14,074 bases of DNA from Candidatus Poseidoniaceae archaeon (GTDB lineage Archaea; Thermoplasmatota; Poseidoniia; Poseidoniales; Poseidoniaceae). Made by a program: the position numbers and the translations under genes. Position 1 is the stretch's first letter. Each line of letters starts with the position of its first letter. The notes beneath the pieces were generated by a model. The model saw nothing but the letters and a program-made list of their open reading frames with translations. It was not told where the DNA came from and made no database searches. Of the stretch, positions 6,402 to 13,543 are shown in pieces. Location: positions 1-14,074 of the forward strand of contig JAKUNY010000025.1 in the NCBI GenBank assembly GCA_022451765.1, read 5' to 3'.

Positions 6402-6634
6402 AACGGTTCTGTAACAATTTCCTCAACCGGAGCGTTGTCGTACCTGATGGCACATGTGTTCCTTCCCATGAGCCAGTTGAACGGACAGTAGCCAAACGTT
6501 GAGGTCAAGACACCCCACAATCCAACAATAAGGAAAATAAACTCAAGTTTAATCGTTGCGAAAAAGTCGAGCAGGACCAAGCTCGCTCCAAACAAGGCAC
6601 GGACACTTCTCTCTATGCCTCCGACGTTCTTCAT
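6398..6634 (-). CDS. DUF2892 (YgaP-like) small membrane protein
   Basis: 78 residues. The family pattern is clear: an N-terminal MKNVGGIERSVRALFGASL (the 'NVGGIDR..R...G' start), two hydrophobic segments at about 14-27 and 30-47, and the TSTFGYCPFNWLMGRNTC end, which matches 'TG.FG.CPLY.LLGINT' of DUF2892. Members are small inner-membrane proteins of unknown function, sometimes fused to rhodanese domains. The Cys in GYCPF and the one in RNTC are both kept. A short extra tail after the family core is rich in acidic residues. It is probably leaderless: a TATA-like TTTATT (6664-6659) is about 28 nt upstream of the ATG. Confidence 0.82.
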   Translation of the reverse strand: MKNVGGIERSVRALFGASLVLLDFFATIKLEFIFLIVGLWGVLTSTFGYCPFNWLMGRNTCAIRYDNAPVEEIVTEPF

Positions 6635-6658
6635 ATCAGAAAAACATGAACTTTTGCC

Positions 6659-6664
6659 AATAAA
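6659..6664 (-). promoter_or_regulatory. TATA-like box for the DUF2892 gene
   Basis: On the minus strand the sequence is GCCTTTATTGGC (6667-6656), with its centre 27-28 nt before the ATG at 6634, so the transcript would begin at or next to the start codon. Confidence 0.4.
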
Positions 6665-6721
6665 GGCTTGTTCGCACTGAGCAAAACAGCGTTGCTTTAA
6701 TCGAGAGCAGCAGAGAATAAC

Positions 6722-7663
6722 TCAATTTCCTTGGAAAATATCCATCGCCTCGTCAACGCTTGCTCCTTGAGAGATGATAGCGTGGCATGCAGCAGTCATT
6801 CGCACAGCTTCATCGGTTGACTTTTGGTGAATGTTGCGTCCAGTGGCTGCACCTTTGCAACCGCTGATGTTAATTTGATCCCAAAGACGTTGCAAAAAAT
6901 CATTCGCTGGGAGTGAGCCTCCACCAGAGCAAATAATTCCACAGCGGCCCGCTGCTTCGACAGCAACTTTGAGGGATTCTGGTTGTGTCATTCCATCCCA
7001 TGCACGTGGGTAATTCACTTTGGCAAAATCTGCACCGATGCAAGCAGCAACTCCGGCAGCCCCTGCAATCAACTGAGGATCTTTCTCATCTTCGACCGCT
7101 TTTCCCCGAGGATACATCCAAACAACTGCGATCATACCCTCTTCATGGGCTTGTCGAATGAAGTGAGCGGCTTCTGTCATCATCTCATGCTCGTATTCAC
7201 TGCCGATGTAGACGGTGTAGCCGATTCCAACGACGTTGAGACCATTGGAAACCAGTGACATCACATCATCCATGTCCCACATTGCAAGACTGACCGGATC
7301 TCGTTGCTTGGTTTTTACCAAGTGCGATTTTGAATTAAGTTTCACAAGGTATGGAACGTCTGGATGGTCCCTGCCGTAGAGAGAAATGAGTCCGCCCTGG
7401 GCTGCAAGAACACCGACGGTCCCTTCTCGGTGAGCAATCGCTCCGATTTCAAAGAGGTGACCTGGATTGTTTGACGAGAGAGGGATGGATTTTCCTCCGT
7501 CGTAGAAGTCTTCGTTCAAATGTTCAATTTTTTGATCGCATGCAAACAAATTCATCGAACCTGTGCCGCAGGTGGCAGCCATGAGGTTTTCCAAATAAGT
7601 ATCAGCGAGGTCGTCAGGTACGTCTGCAGGAATGTGGTAATCAGACATTCCATTCACGCTCAT
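6722..7663 (-). CDS. Class I fructose-bisphosphate aldolase (archaeal DhnA type)
   Basis: 313 residues, a TIM-barrel of the DeoC/FbaB family (PF01791). Motifs run in the expected order: FACDQKIEHLN at about 40-50, with the phosphate and substrate side of the barrel; VPYLVKLNSKSHL at 103-115; WMYPRGK at 182-188; the Schiff-base lysine in ADFAKVNYP, K215; and the phosphate-binding ICSGGGSLP followed by GAATGRNIHQ. The enzyme joins or splits fructose 1,6-bisphosphate and two triose phosphates. The ATG at 7663 overlaps the stop of the hydratase gene by 4 nt; an internal ATG at 7648 is an alternative start. The window also has a GlpX-type phosphatase, so the usual archaeal bifunctional aldolase/phosphatase may be absent, which I infer only from this pairing. 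Confidence 0.9.
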   Translation of the reverse strand: MSVNGMSDYHIPADVPDDLADTYLENLMAATCGTGSMNLFACDQKIEHLNEDFYDGGKSIPLSSNNPGHLFEIGAIAHREGTVGVLAAQGGLISLYGRDHPDVPYLVKLNSKSHLVKTKQRDPVSLAMWDMDDVMSLVSNGLNVVGIGYTVYIGSEYEHEMMTEAAHFIRQAHEEGMIAVVWMYPRGKAVEDEKDPQLIAGAAGVAACIGADFAKVNYPRAWDGMTQPESLKVAVEAAGRCGIICSGGGSLPANDFLQRLWDQINISGCKGAATGRNIHQKSTDEAVRMTAACHAIISQGASVDEAMDIFQGN

Positions 7664-8514
7664 TCACCAGTAAAGTTTGCAACACTCTTTACTACGTATG
7701 CAGCGATTCCTTCTTTCGCATCGTTCGAGTTGAAGAGTGAAGCTTGCAACTCTCGCTCGAGTGCAAGGTGGTATTCGAAGGGAATTTCTGGTCCAGTCTG
7801 GCAAGAACGCTTAATGTTTCCAACAGCCTTTGTCGCCTTGTTTGGTAGTGTGAATTGGCTGCACCAATCGAGAATGTCTTGACGGAAATCAGCAGCATCG
7901 CCTTCCCAAATGTGGTTGATGAGGTTGTGAGCATGTGCGTCTTCAAAGGACATCAATTCACCAGTGACCATCATCTCGAGTGCCTTCGCCTTACCAATCA
8001 ATCGGGTCAATCGGGCAGTTCCACCTGTTCCAGCAAGTACACCAAGGTTGATTTCAGGAAGACCGACTTTTCCGGAGTTCTTTCGAGCGATTCGGATGTC
8101 AGCAGCCATTGCAATCTCCAGACCACCACCAACGGCGTGACCGTTTATTGCACAGACCACGAGCTTTGATGTCTGCTCGAGACGAGACAGTGTTTCATTT
8201 GCGTGCAGACAGAAATTGTACTTGAAGCCGGGCGATACACTGTTCAGCATTTGAATTGAAGCACCAGCTGAGAAGAAGGATGATCCGTTACCCGTCAACA
8301 CGATGCATGAGACATCGTCATCGAAGCGGGCCTTGATAATCGCATCATCGAGGTCGCTCATCATTTCATGCGTGTACGTGTTCGGTGAACGATCGTTGGC
8401 TTCGGTGAGTGCTGCACCAGCAGCATCACTGGCCAATTCGATGACTGCAATGCCATCGAGTGTAGCGTAGTTCACGAGTTTGTTGGGCATGGCTTCGAAA
8501 TTTAAGTCGCTCAT
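7660..8514 (-). CDS. Enoyl-CoA hydratase/isomerase family protein
   Basis: 284 residues with a complete crotonase core. The oxyanion-hole segments are FFSAGASIQML (80-90) and NGHAVGGGLEIAMAADIRIA (124-143). Both catalytic glutamates of true hydratases are present: E133 in GGGLE and E154 in LPEINLGVLAGTGGTARLTRLIG. It therefore probably hydrates a trans-2-enoyl-CoA; other crotonase reactions cannot be excluded because the family is broad. An N-terminal segment of about 45 residues has an inserted acidic stretch between the first strand and the 'NTYTHEM' helix (normally 'N.L...'). It is the middle gene of a minus-strand set: 42 nt after the GGR-like gene and overlapping the aldolase by 4 nt. 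Confidence 0.9.
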   Translation of the reverse strand: MSDLNFEAMPNKLVNYATLDGIAVIELASDAAGAALTEANDRSPNTYTHEMMSDLDDAIIKARFDDDVSCIVLTGNGSSFFSAGASIQMLNSVSPGFKYNFCLHANETLSRLEQTSKLVVCAINGHAVGGGLEIAMAADIRIARKNSGKVGLPEINLGVLAGTGGTARLTRLIGKAKALEMMVTGELMSFEDAHAHNLINHIWEGDAADFRQDILDWCSQFTLPNKATKAVGNIKRSCQTGPEIPFEYHLALERELQASLFNSNDAKEGIAAYVVKSVANFTGE

Positions 8515-8556
8515 ACAACACCGAAAGCGATTCGCATTATGAACGAATCGTCGCGA

Positions 8557-9822
8557 CTACTCGCTGGAAATGGTTGGTTCATCGGAATCATTTGCAAAAG
8601 AGATTTTTCCACCACCTCTGTGCACATCATCCCATTGCTGACCGATTTTTTCCGCCTCAGGCGATTGCTGCCAAACATCTCTTCGCTTGGCCTTCCGAAA
8701 CGGCATACGGCGAACGCCCCGCCCCATCGCCTTCGAATCCTTTTCAAGCATAAACGGTGTAACCAGATGATACAGCAATGTTTTGTACCAAGCAGGTCGA
8801 AACAGCTTTCCTATCCATACGAGACCGTCACCACGCTTCTCTTGGTCCTTCATCCAGCGACGGCACATCCGCTTGAACATACCATCACCAACGCGGTTCA
8901 TGAGCCAGCGGTTCGCAACGCTCGTGCGTACATAGGGTAACAACTGTTTGCGAACTTCCGTTTCATAATCGCACTCTCCGAGTATGTCTTGCGCTGCGAG
9001 AACACCTGACCATACAGCCATTCGCATGCCAAAGCCCCACATGAAATCTTGAAGTCCACCGGATTCACCGACGTAGTATCGGCCGTCCTGTTTGTAACGC
9101 TGGTTGATGGTGAAGTCGCCCTTCCCTCCAACACGTTTGATTGGGGTTCGATCAAGCTCCGGGTAATGTTTTTCGTACCAAGCGATGGTTTCATTGAGAA
9201 ATCGCTCGCTCTTGGATTGTTTTCGCCACAAGCAGGTACAAATGAGCCCCACTCCTTCGACAATTATGAGGTATGAATAGGCCCCCGGCGCCAATTTATC
9301 TTTCATCTGAAACGCGATATGATTCGGGTGGGACGTTTTGAAAATTTCACCATATGCAACGGCAGAGGTACCCTTCGGGCCGCATGCAATGATTGTGCAG
9401 TCCTCTTCTTTCACACGAGATTTGTAATGTATCTTCGCACCTGCTTCCAAGGCTTGACGCTTCATACCCTGATCGATGGTGTGCTCTGCTGTACCTCGTT
9501 CTACAATTCGGTAGGCAACTCGATCGCTTTTCGGTTGCGTGATGACATCATCAGGGTGAATCAAGTCCACAACTTTGAATTCTGTTGCTCGAAATTGCGA
9601 TGCGTCAAAGCCCCACTGCTCCAATTGCTGAAAGAAATCAGCGTCCATTGTCCAATTTTCTAAGGCTTGAAAATCACCATCAAAACGGGCACCTGAATCT
9701 GCGCGAACATCGTGAACATGCACATCCTTTCCGGCCTTTGCAAGTATCGTTGCAGCCGCAAGGCCAGACAACCCTGCACCCATGATGTGAATGGGTTCTG
9801 TCGCACCAGCACCATCGGCCAT
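8557..9822 (-). CDS. FAD-dependent oxidoreductase, geranylgeranyl-reductase-like
   Basis: 421 residues from the ATG at 9822. The open frame continues to 9921, but those 33 residues are low-complexity and would overlap the divergent moaE, while 9822 places the FAD fold at the normal distance. The dinucleotide fold is IHIMGAGLSGLAAATILAKAG (G15, G17, G20), ending in the acidic strand HVHDVRADSG. A second FAD-contacting motif is DGRYYVGESGGLQDFMWGFG, followed by a helix with SGVLAAQDI, as in geranylgeranyl reductases. These enzymes saturate isoprenoid chains of archaeal lipids or reduce related polyprenyl compounds. The GARFDGDFQALENW segment occurs in a subgroup of these flavoproteins. The C-terminal 100 residues are basic and may be membrane-associated (WYKTLLYHLVTPFML). 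Substrate is uncertain. First gene of the apparent set with the hydratase and aldolase. Confidence 0.8.
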   Translation of the reverse strand: MADGAGATEPIHIMGAGLSGLAAATILAKAGKDVHVHDVRADSGARFDGDFQALENWTMDADFFQQLEQWGFDASQFRATEFKVVDLIHPDDVITQPKSDRVAYRIVERGTAEHTIDQGMKRQALEAGAKIHYKSRVKEEDCTIIACGPKGTSAVAYGEIFKTSHPNHIAFQMKDKLAPGAYSYLIIVEGVGLICTCLWRKQSKSERFLNETIAWYEKHYPELDRTPIKRVGGKGDFTINQRYKQDGRYYVGESGGLQDFMWGFGMRMAVWSGVLAAQDILGECDYETEVRKQLLPYVRTSVANRWLMNRVGDGMFKRMCRRWMKDQEKRGDGLVWIGKLFRPAWYKTLLYHLVTPFMLEKDSKAMGRGVRRMPFRKAKRRDVWQQSPEAEKIGQQWDDVHRGGGKISFANDSDEPTISSE

Positions 9823-9873
9823 GTTTACCCATCGAGCCGTTACGCTTGAATCATGCGCTCCCCTCGCATCATC

Positions 9874-10299
9874 ATGAGGCGGCACATCATCATCGAAGAA
9901 GCGATTGACGCCCTCGACCATGATGCATTACGGAAACAACTCGAGACAAAGGGGTGTGGCGCCATTGTCTCATTTCTTGGAATGACCCGTGGAACCGAAG
10001 GTAATGCAAAGGTCTACGCTCTTGAGTTCGATGCCTGGCAAGAGAAACTTGGGCCTGTCCTGAGAGACCTTGCGAATCAGGCTTGCGATTCATTCGGAAC
10101 ACTTTAAGTTGCAATGGCACACCGAACAGGTCGCGTCGAACCACAGGAATCGATCGTGAGCATCCACGTTGCGAGCCCTCATCGAAAAGAGGCCTTCATG
10201 GCATGTGAATGGCTCATCGATGAACTGAAAAAACAGGCTCCACTGTGGAAACGTGAAGTGACCTCCGAAGGGTCCACATGGAAAGCAGGGTTGGGTTGA
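9874..10299 (+). pseudogene. moaE: moaE, molybdopterin synthase large subunit, interrupted by an in-frame TAA
   Basis: A full-length MoaE reading frame of 141 codons is broken only at codon 78 by TAA at 10105-10107. Before the stop: MRRHIIIEEAIDALD, then GCGAIVSFLGMTRG, then LEFDAWQEKLGPVLRDLANQ. After it, in the same frame: VAMAHRTGRVEPQESIVSIHVASPHRKEAF and DELKKQAPLWKREV, which holds the catalytic-site lysines of MoaE. MoaE with MoaD puts the dithiolene sulfurs into precursor Z to make molybdopterin. A single change such as GAA to TAA would explain it (family sequences usually have a residue such as E or A before VAMAHRTGRV). An ATG at 10114 could restart translation of the C-terminal 61 residues. 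So this is either a real nonsense mutation, a split two-part enzyme, or a base error. Start 9874 is preferred over the in-frame ATG at 9853. moaC follows 2 nt after the stop. Confidence 0.8.
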
Positions 10300-10301
10300 A
10301 C

Positions 10302-10748
10302 ATGAAGAAAGAGATACAAGGGATTGTTGAGATTGGTTCAAAACCCGTCGTTGAACGAAAAGCCACGGCAACTGGATTGCTCCATCTTCAGCAAGAAACC
10401 AAACAAGCCATCGTCGAGAAAAACGTGAAAAAGGGTGATGTGCTTGCGGCATCGACCATTGCAGCCATTCAAGCTGTGAAAGAAACGCCTCGAATCATAC
10501 CGCATTGTCATCCAATACCTCTCGAGGGATGCAAAGTTGACTGGACGTGGGAGGGAACGTCCCTTCGTTGTACTGTTCATGTTTCTGCTCATTACAAAAC
10601 CGGTATCGAAATGGAAGCATTAACCGGTGTGAGTGCAGGCCTGCTCTGCGTCCTTGATATGGTCAAGTCCTATGAAAAAGACGAACAGGGACAATATCCT
10701 GATGCTACGATAACCGACCTGAAAATACTTGAGAAACGAAAAGGATGA
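10302..10748 (+). CDS. moaC: Cyclic pyranopterin monophosphate synthase MoaC
   Basis: 148 residues from the ATG at 10302, two bases after the moaE stop. An in-frame ATG at 10278 would overlap moaE and adds no family sequence. Conserved parts in order: VERKATATG (19-27), GDVLAASTIAAIQAVKETPRIIPHCHPIPL with the active-site HCHP, KTGIEMEALTGVSAGLLCVLDMVKS with the catalytic DM.K, and TDLKILEKRKG at the end. It converts 3',8-cyclo-GTP to cyclic pyranopterin monophosphate (precursor Z), the step before MoaE/MoaD. Length is near the family's usual 150-160. It is intact, unlike its neighbour moaE. Confidence 0.93.
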   Translation: MKKEIQGIVEIGSKPVVERKATATGLLHLQQETKQAIVEKNVKKGDVLAASTIAAIQAVKETPRIIPHCHPIPLEGCKVDWTWEGTSLRCTVHVSAHYKTGIEMEALTGVSAGLLCVLDMVKSYEKDEQGQYPDATITDLKILEKRKG

Positions 10749-10794
10749 TGTCAACAAGCAAACCGATGTCTTTGGCCTGCGGGAAAGGACGCAC

Positions 10795-10799
10795 TTAAA
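10795..10799 (+). promoter_or_regulatory. TATA-like box for the helicase gene
   Basis: CTTAAACC surrounds this TTAAA core. Transcription would start near 10822, about 28 nt before the ATG at 10850. Confidence 0.3.
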
Positions 10800-10808
10800 C
10801 CATCGATG

Positions 10809-10828
10809 CCAGCAGGAACAACTGCTGG
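10809..10828 (+). other. 7-bp perfect hairpin upstream of the helicase start
   Basis: CCAGCAG (10809-10815) and CTGCTGG (10822-10828) pair perfectly around a 6-nt loop. It ends 21 nt before the helicase ATG. No T-tract follows, so it is not a standard terminator. It could be a leader hairpin if transcription comes from moaC, or a protein-binding palindrome. Confidence 0.4.
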
Positions 10829-10849
10829 GCACGCCTAGCGGTGTCCAAG

Positions 10850-12535
10850 ATGTCCGAATCGACCACTTTTGAAAGCCTCGAACTTGAGGCTCACCTTCTC
10901 GACCGATTGGATGCCCTTGGCTATGAATTTGCAACGCCTGTACAAGCGTTGGCAATTCCACCAGCAATTGCCGGCAAGGACATCCTTGCAACAGCACGTA
11001 CAGGTACGGGAAAGACAGCAGCATTTGTTCTCCCGATTCTACAAACGCACAAAGCAGGTGTCATCATTTGTCAAACTCGAGAACTTGCACTCCAGGTTGT
11101 CAACGAGATTGAACGATTGAGTGGCCTTGACAACATAGCAACGGCGTTGATTGGTGGGGCGTCGATGAAAAAGCAGATTCAACAACTCAATGAATGGCCT
11201 GAGGCCATACTCGTCGCAACGCCTGGACGTATCTGCGACCACATGGAACGAGGCAATGTTGATCTCAATCAATACGATGTACTCGTACTCGACGAAGCCG
11301 ACGAAATGTTGAGCATGGGATTTGCAGAGGATTTGGATTACATCGTTGACCAAATGAATCCAGATCATCAAACCTTGCTGTTCTCAGCGACCATGCCAAA
11401 ACATGTCCAGAAATTGGCGAATAAGATCCTTGATGAACCGGAGCAGATCCGTGCGTCTGGGAAAGCAGAACGACCGCCAAGCCTCGTCAAACAATTCGTT
11501 ATGATATGCACCCTACGCCAACGCGTCGAGGCCATCGAGAAACTCCTCCTTGCTTGGCAACCAAACGCTGCAATCATCTTCTGTAAAACACGCAACAGAG
11601 TCGAGACCGTTGCTGACATTCTCCGGCCAAAGGGAGCTGAAGCACTTCACGGAGGGATGTCGCAGGCCGAGCGCACGCGCGTCATGAACCGTTTCCGTGA
11701 GGGGCGAACCAATGTACTGGTTGCAACCGATGTTGCTTCTCGAGGAATTGATGTCGATCGCGTCGACTTGATTTTGCAAGACGATTTACCTACAGATGAT
11801 GACACATACATCCATCGCGTTGGCCGCACAGGGCGAGCTGGACGAACGGGCAGAAGCGTCCTCATGGTTGGAAACCGAGCCGTTCGTCACATCAAACGAA
11901 TCGAAAAGAAAGCCGGTAGTCTTGTGCAAATCGATGTACCAACCCAACAAGACATCGATGACATGCAACGGGCACAACTGGTGCAACAATTCAACGAAAT
12001 CGAGCCCCAGCAGACCGCTTTTGATGCCTTCAATGCGGCAAGAGAGTCCGGCATGAGTGCAGAGAAAATAGCCATTGCTGCTCTCTCGACACTACTGGAC
12101 TCCTCCTCGGAACAAGAAGCAACGAGCACGCCTCAAGTCAACAAGAGCGACAATGGCCCGAAGGCCGCTTTGGTCCTGGGCTTAGGTGCCATGGATGGCA
12201 TCGATCGAGGAGCAATCACTGGAATGGTCTATCGTGTTGGTAATCTGCCCGATGGATCGGTTGGACGCATCGAAATGCTCGACAAAATCACTGCTGTTGA
12301 GCTTCCAGAGGAATTCATTGATCAACTTGTACAAGATTTGGATCAAGAACGCGTTGGGCATAGATATGTTCGTCCTCGTCGTAGCGATGACTGGACCTTT
12401 CAGCCAGAGGGGCGCCATCCGAGTCAGCGTCGCCATGGCGGTGGAGGACGGCAAGGCGGCGGGCGGAAAGGACCAGGCGGACGTCACAATTCTCGTGGGA
12501 AAGGACGCTCAGGACGGTCAAAGCGTCGTCGCTAA
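10850..12535 (+). CDS. DEAD-box RNA helicase with DbpA-type RNA-binding domain and basic tail
   Basis: 561 residues from ATG 10850; a GTG at 10841 would add three. All helicase motifs are present: Q motif YEFATPVQ, I ARTGTGKT (49-56), Ia QTRELALQ, Ib TPGR, II DEAD (148-151), III SAT (179-181), IV IIFCKTR, V DVASRGID (294-301), VI HRVGRTGRAGRTG (from 322). Residues about 438-509 match the DbpA RNA-binding fold (ALVLGLGAMDGIDRGAITG, then VGRIEMLDKITAVELPEEF), which in bacterial DbpA, CsdA/DeaD and YxiN binds structured RNA. The last 45 residues are a Gly/Arg/Lys tail (RRHGGGGRQGGGRKGPGG), another RNA-binding feature. The layout is that of bacterial DeaD/CshA helicases used in ribosome assembly and cold response, so transfer from bacteria is plausible but unproven. 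Confidence 0.95.
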   Translation: MSESTTFESLELEAHLLDRLDALGYEFATPVQALAIPPAIAGKDILATARTGTGKTAAFVLPILQTHKAGVIICQTRELALQVVNEIERLSGLDNIATALIGGASMKKQIQQLNEWPEAILVATPGRICDHMERGNVDLNQYDVLVLDEADEMLSMGFAEDLDYIVDQMNPDHQTLLFSATMPKHVQKLANKILDEPEQIRASGKAERPPSLVKQFVMICTLRQRVEAIEKLLLAWQPNAAIIFCKTRNRVETVADILRPKGAEALHGGMSQAERTRVMNRFREGRTNVLVATDVASRGIDVDRVDLILQDDLPTDDDTYIHRVGRTGRAGRTGRSVLMVGNRAVRHIKRIEKKAGSLVQIDVPTQQDIDDMQRAQLVQQFNEIEPQQTAFDAFNAARESGMSAEKIAIAALSTLLDSSSEQEATSTPQVNKSDNGPKAALVLGLGAMDGIDRGAITGMVYRVGNLPDGSVGRIEMLDKITAVELPEEFIDQLVQDLDQERVGHRYVRPRRSDDWTFQPEGRHPSQRRHGGGGRQGGGRKGPGGRHNSRGKGRSGRSKRRR

Positions 12536-12556
12536 GCAAGAAACCAAGCGAAAAGG

Positions 12557-12562
12557 CATATG
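12557..12562 (+). promoter_or_regulatory. TATA-like box for the glpX gene
   Basis: GCATATGT is centred about 26.5 nt before the ATG at 12586, the spacing expected for a leaderless transcript. A weak GGAGAG at 12578-12583 lies too close to the ATG for a good ribosome binding site. Confidence 0.35.
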
Positions 12563-12585
12563 TTCGCTCTCGGATTGGAGAGAAC

Positions 12586-13539
12586 ATGAGCAGCACGGCT
12601 GACCTTACCAAGCACTTTCTGGAAGCCGTCGACCAAGCTGCTATTGCCAGTGCTGCATGGCGTGGCAAAGGCGACAAAAATGCCGCTGACGATGCCGCAG
12701 TCGAAGCCATGCGTCGCACGTTTGATGCTGTTCCATTCGATGGTCGTGTCGCCATTGGAGAGGGTGAACGAGACGAGGGTCCTATGTTGTTCATTGGTGA
12801 AGAGTTGGGAAACGCTGTTGGTGTTGAGGGCGTTCCTTGCATTGACATCGCCGTCGATCCACTTGAATGTACCAACAACTGTGCAGATGACAAACCCAAC
12901 TCAATTGCAGTTCTGGCAGCAGCACCTCGTGGCACACTTTTGCATGCTCCGGACTGTTACATGAACAAAATCGCAGCAGGGCCGCAACTCGCAGGACATG
13001 TATCTCTTGAAGGAACGGTGACCTACAACCTTGAGCAAACGGCGCATGTCTTGGACAAACCCATCAGCGATGTCAGAGTCGTCGCGCTTGATCGCGACCG
13101 ACATGCTGACTTGTTCAAAGAAATCCGTGGCTCTGGTGCACAGCTTGAGCTGCTTGGAGATGGTGATGTATCGGGTGCTATTTGGGCTGCAAAGGAGGAT
13201 GGCCCATTCGACCTGCTCATGGGCATTGGTGCCGCGCCTGAAGGTGTGATATCCGCAGCAGCCATTCGTGGACTTGGAGGCGTTTTTGAAGGAACGCTCG
13301 TTTTCCGTTCACCGGAAGAAGAAGCCCGAGCGGGCGAAATGATTGACGATGACCTCGCTCGATTGTGGAAAGCAAACGATCTCTGCCGTTCAGAAGACGC
13401 CATCTTTGCAGCCTCTGGTGTCTGTGATGGATATCTTCCTGCCGCAGAACTCGGCGAGGATTATTCCATTGCCCACAGCGAAATCATTGATGTACAAGCT
13501 AAAACCGTTGAACGAATTTCAACACGAAGACCACTGTGA
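12586..13539 (+). CDS. glpX: Class II fructose-1,6-bisphosphatase, GlpX type
   Basis: 317 residues. It removes the 1-phosphate of fructose 1,6-bisphosphate, the committed step of gluconeogenesis. Family motifs: WRGKGDKNAADDAAVEAMR with D30; VAIGEGERDEGPMLFIGEELG with the GEGE acidic pair at about 59-61; IDIAVDPLECT at 86-96 with the metal-binding D91 and E94; HAPDCYMNK at 120-128; MGIGAAPEGVISAAAIRGLGG with the later conserved Glu. The family usually has DPIEGT or DPLEGT. Here a Cys replaces that Gly, and the segment after it (NNCADDKPNS) is also unusual. Other metal ligands are kept, so activity is likely. It pairs with the class I aldolase at 6722-7663. The next gene begins 4 nt after its stop, suggesting co-transcription. 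Confidence 0.92.
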   Translation: MSSTADLTKHFLEAVDQAAIASAAWRGKGDKNAADDAAVEAMRRTFDAVPFDGRVAIGEGERDEGPMLFIGEELGNAVGVEGVPCIDIAVDPLECTNNCADDKPNSIAVLAAAPRGTLLHAPDCYMNKIAAGPQLAGHVSLEGTVTYNLEQTAHVLDKPISDVRVVALDRDRHADLFKEIRGSGAQLELLGDGDVSGAIWAAKEDGPFDLLMGIGAAPEGVISAAAIRGLGGVFEGTLVFRSPEEEARAGEMIDDDLARLWKANDLCRSEDAIFAASGVCDGYLPAAELGEDYSIAHSEIIDVQAKTVERISTRRPL

Positions 13540-13543
13540 TTGC

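Noticed and set aside
9823..9921. N-terminal extension of the GGR-like protein to 9921
   Set aside because: The extra 33 residues precede the FAD fold without family sequence and would overlap the divergent moaE start.
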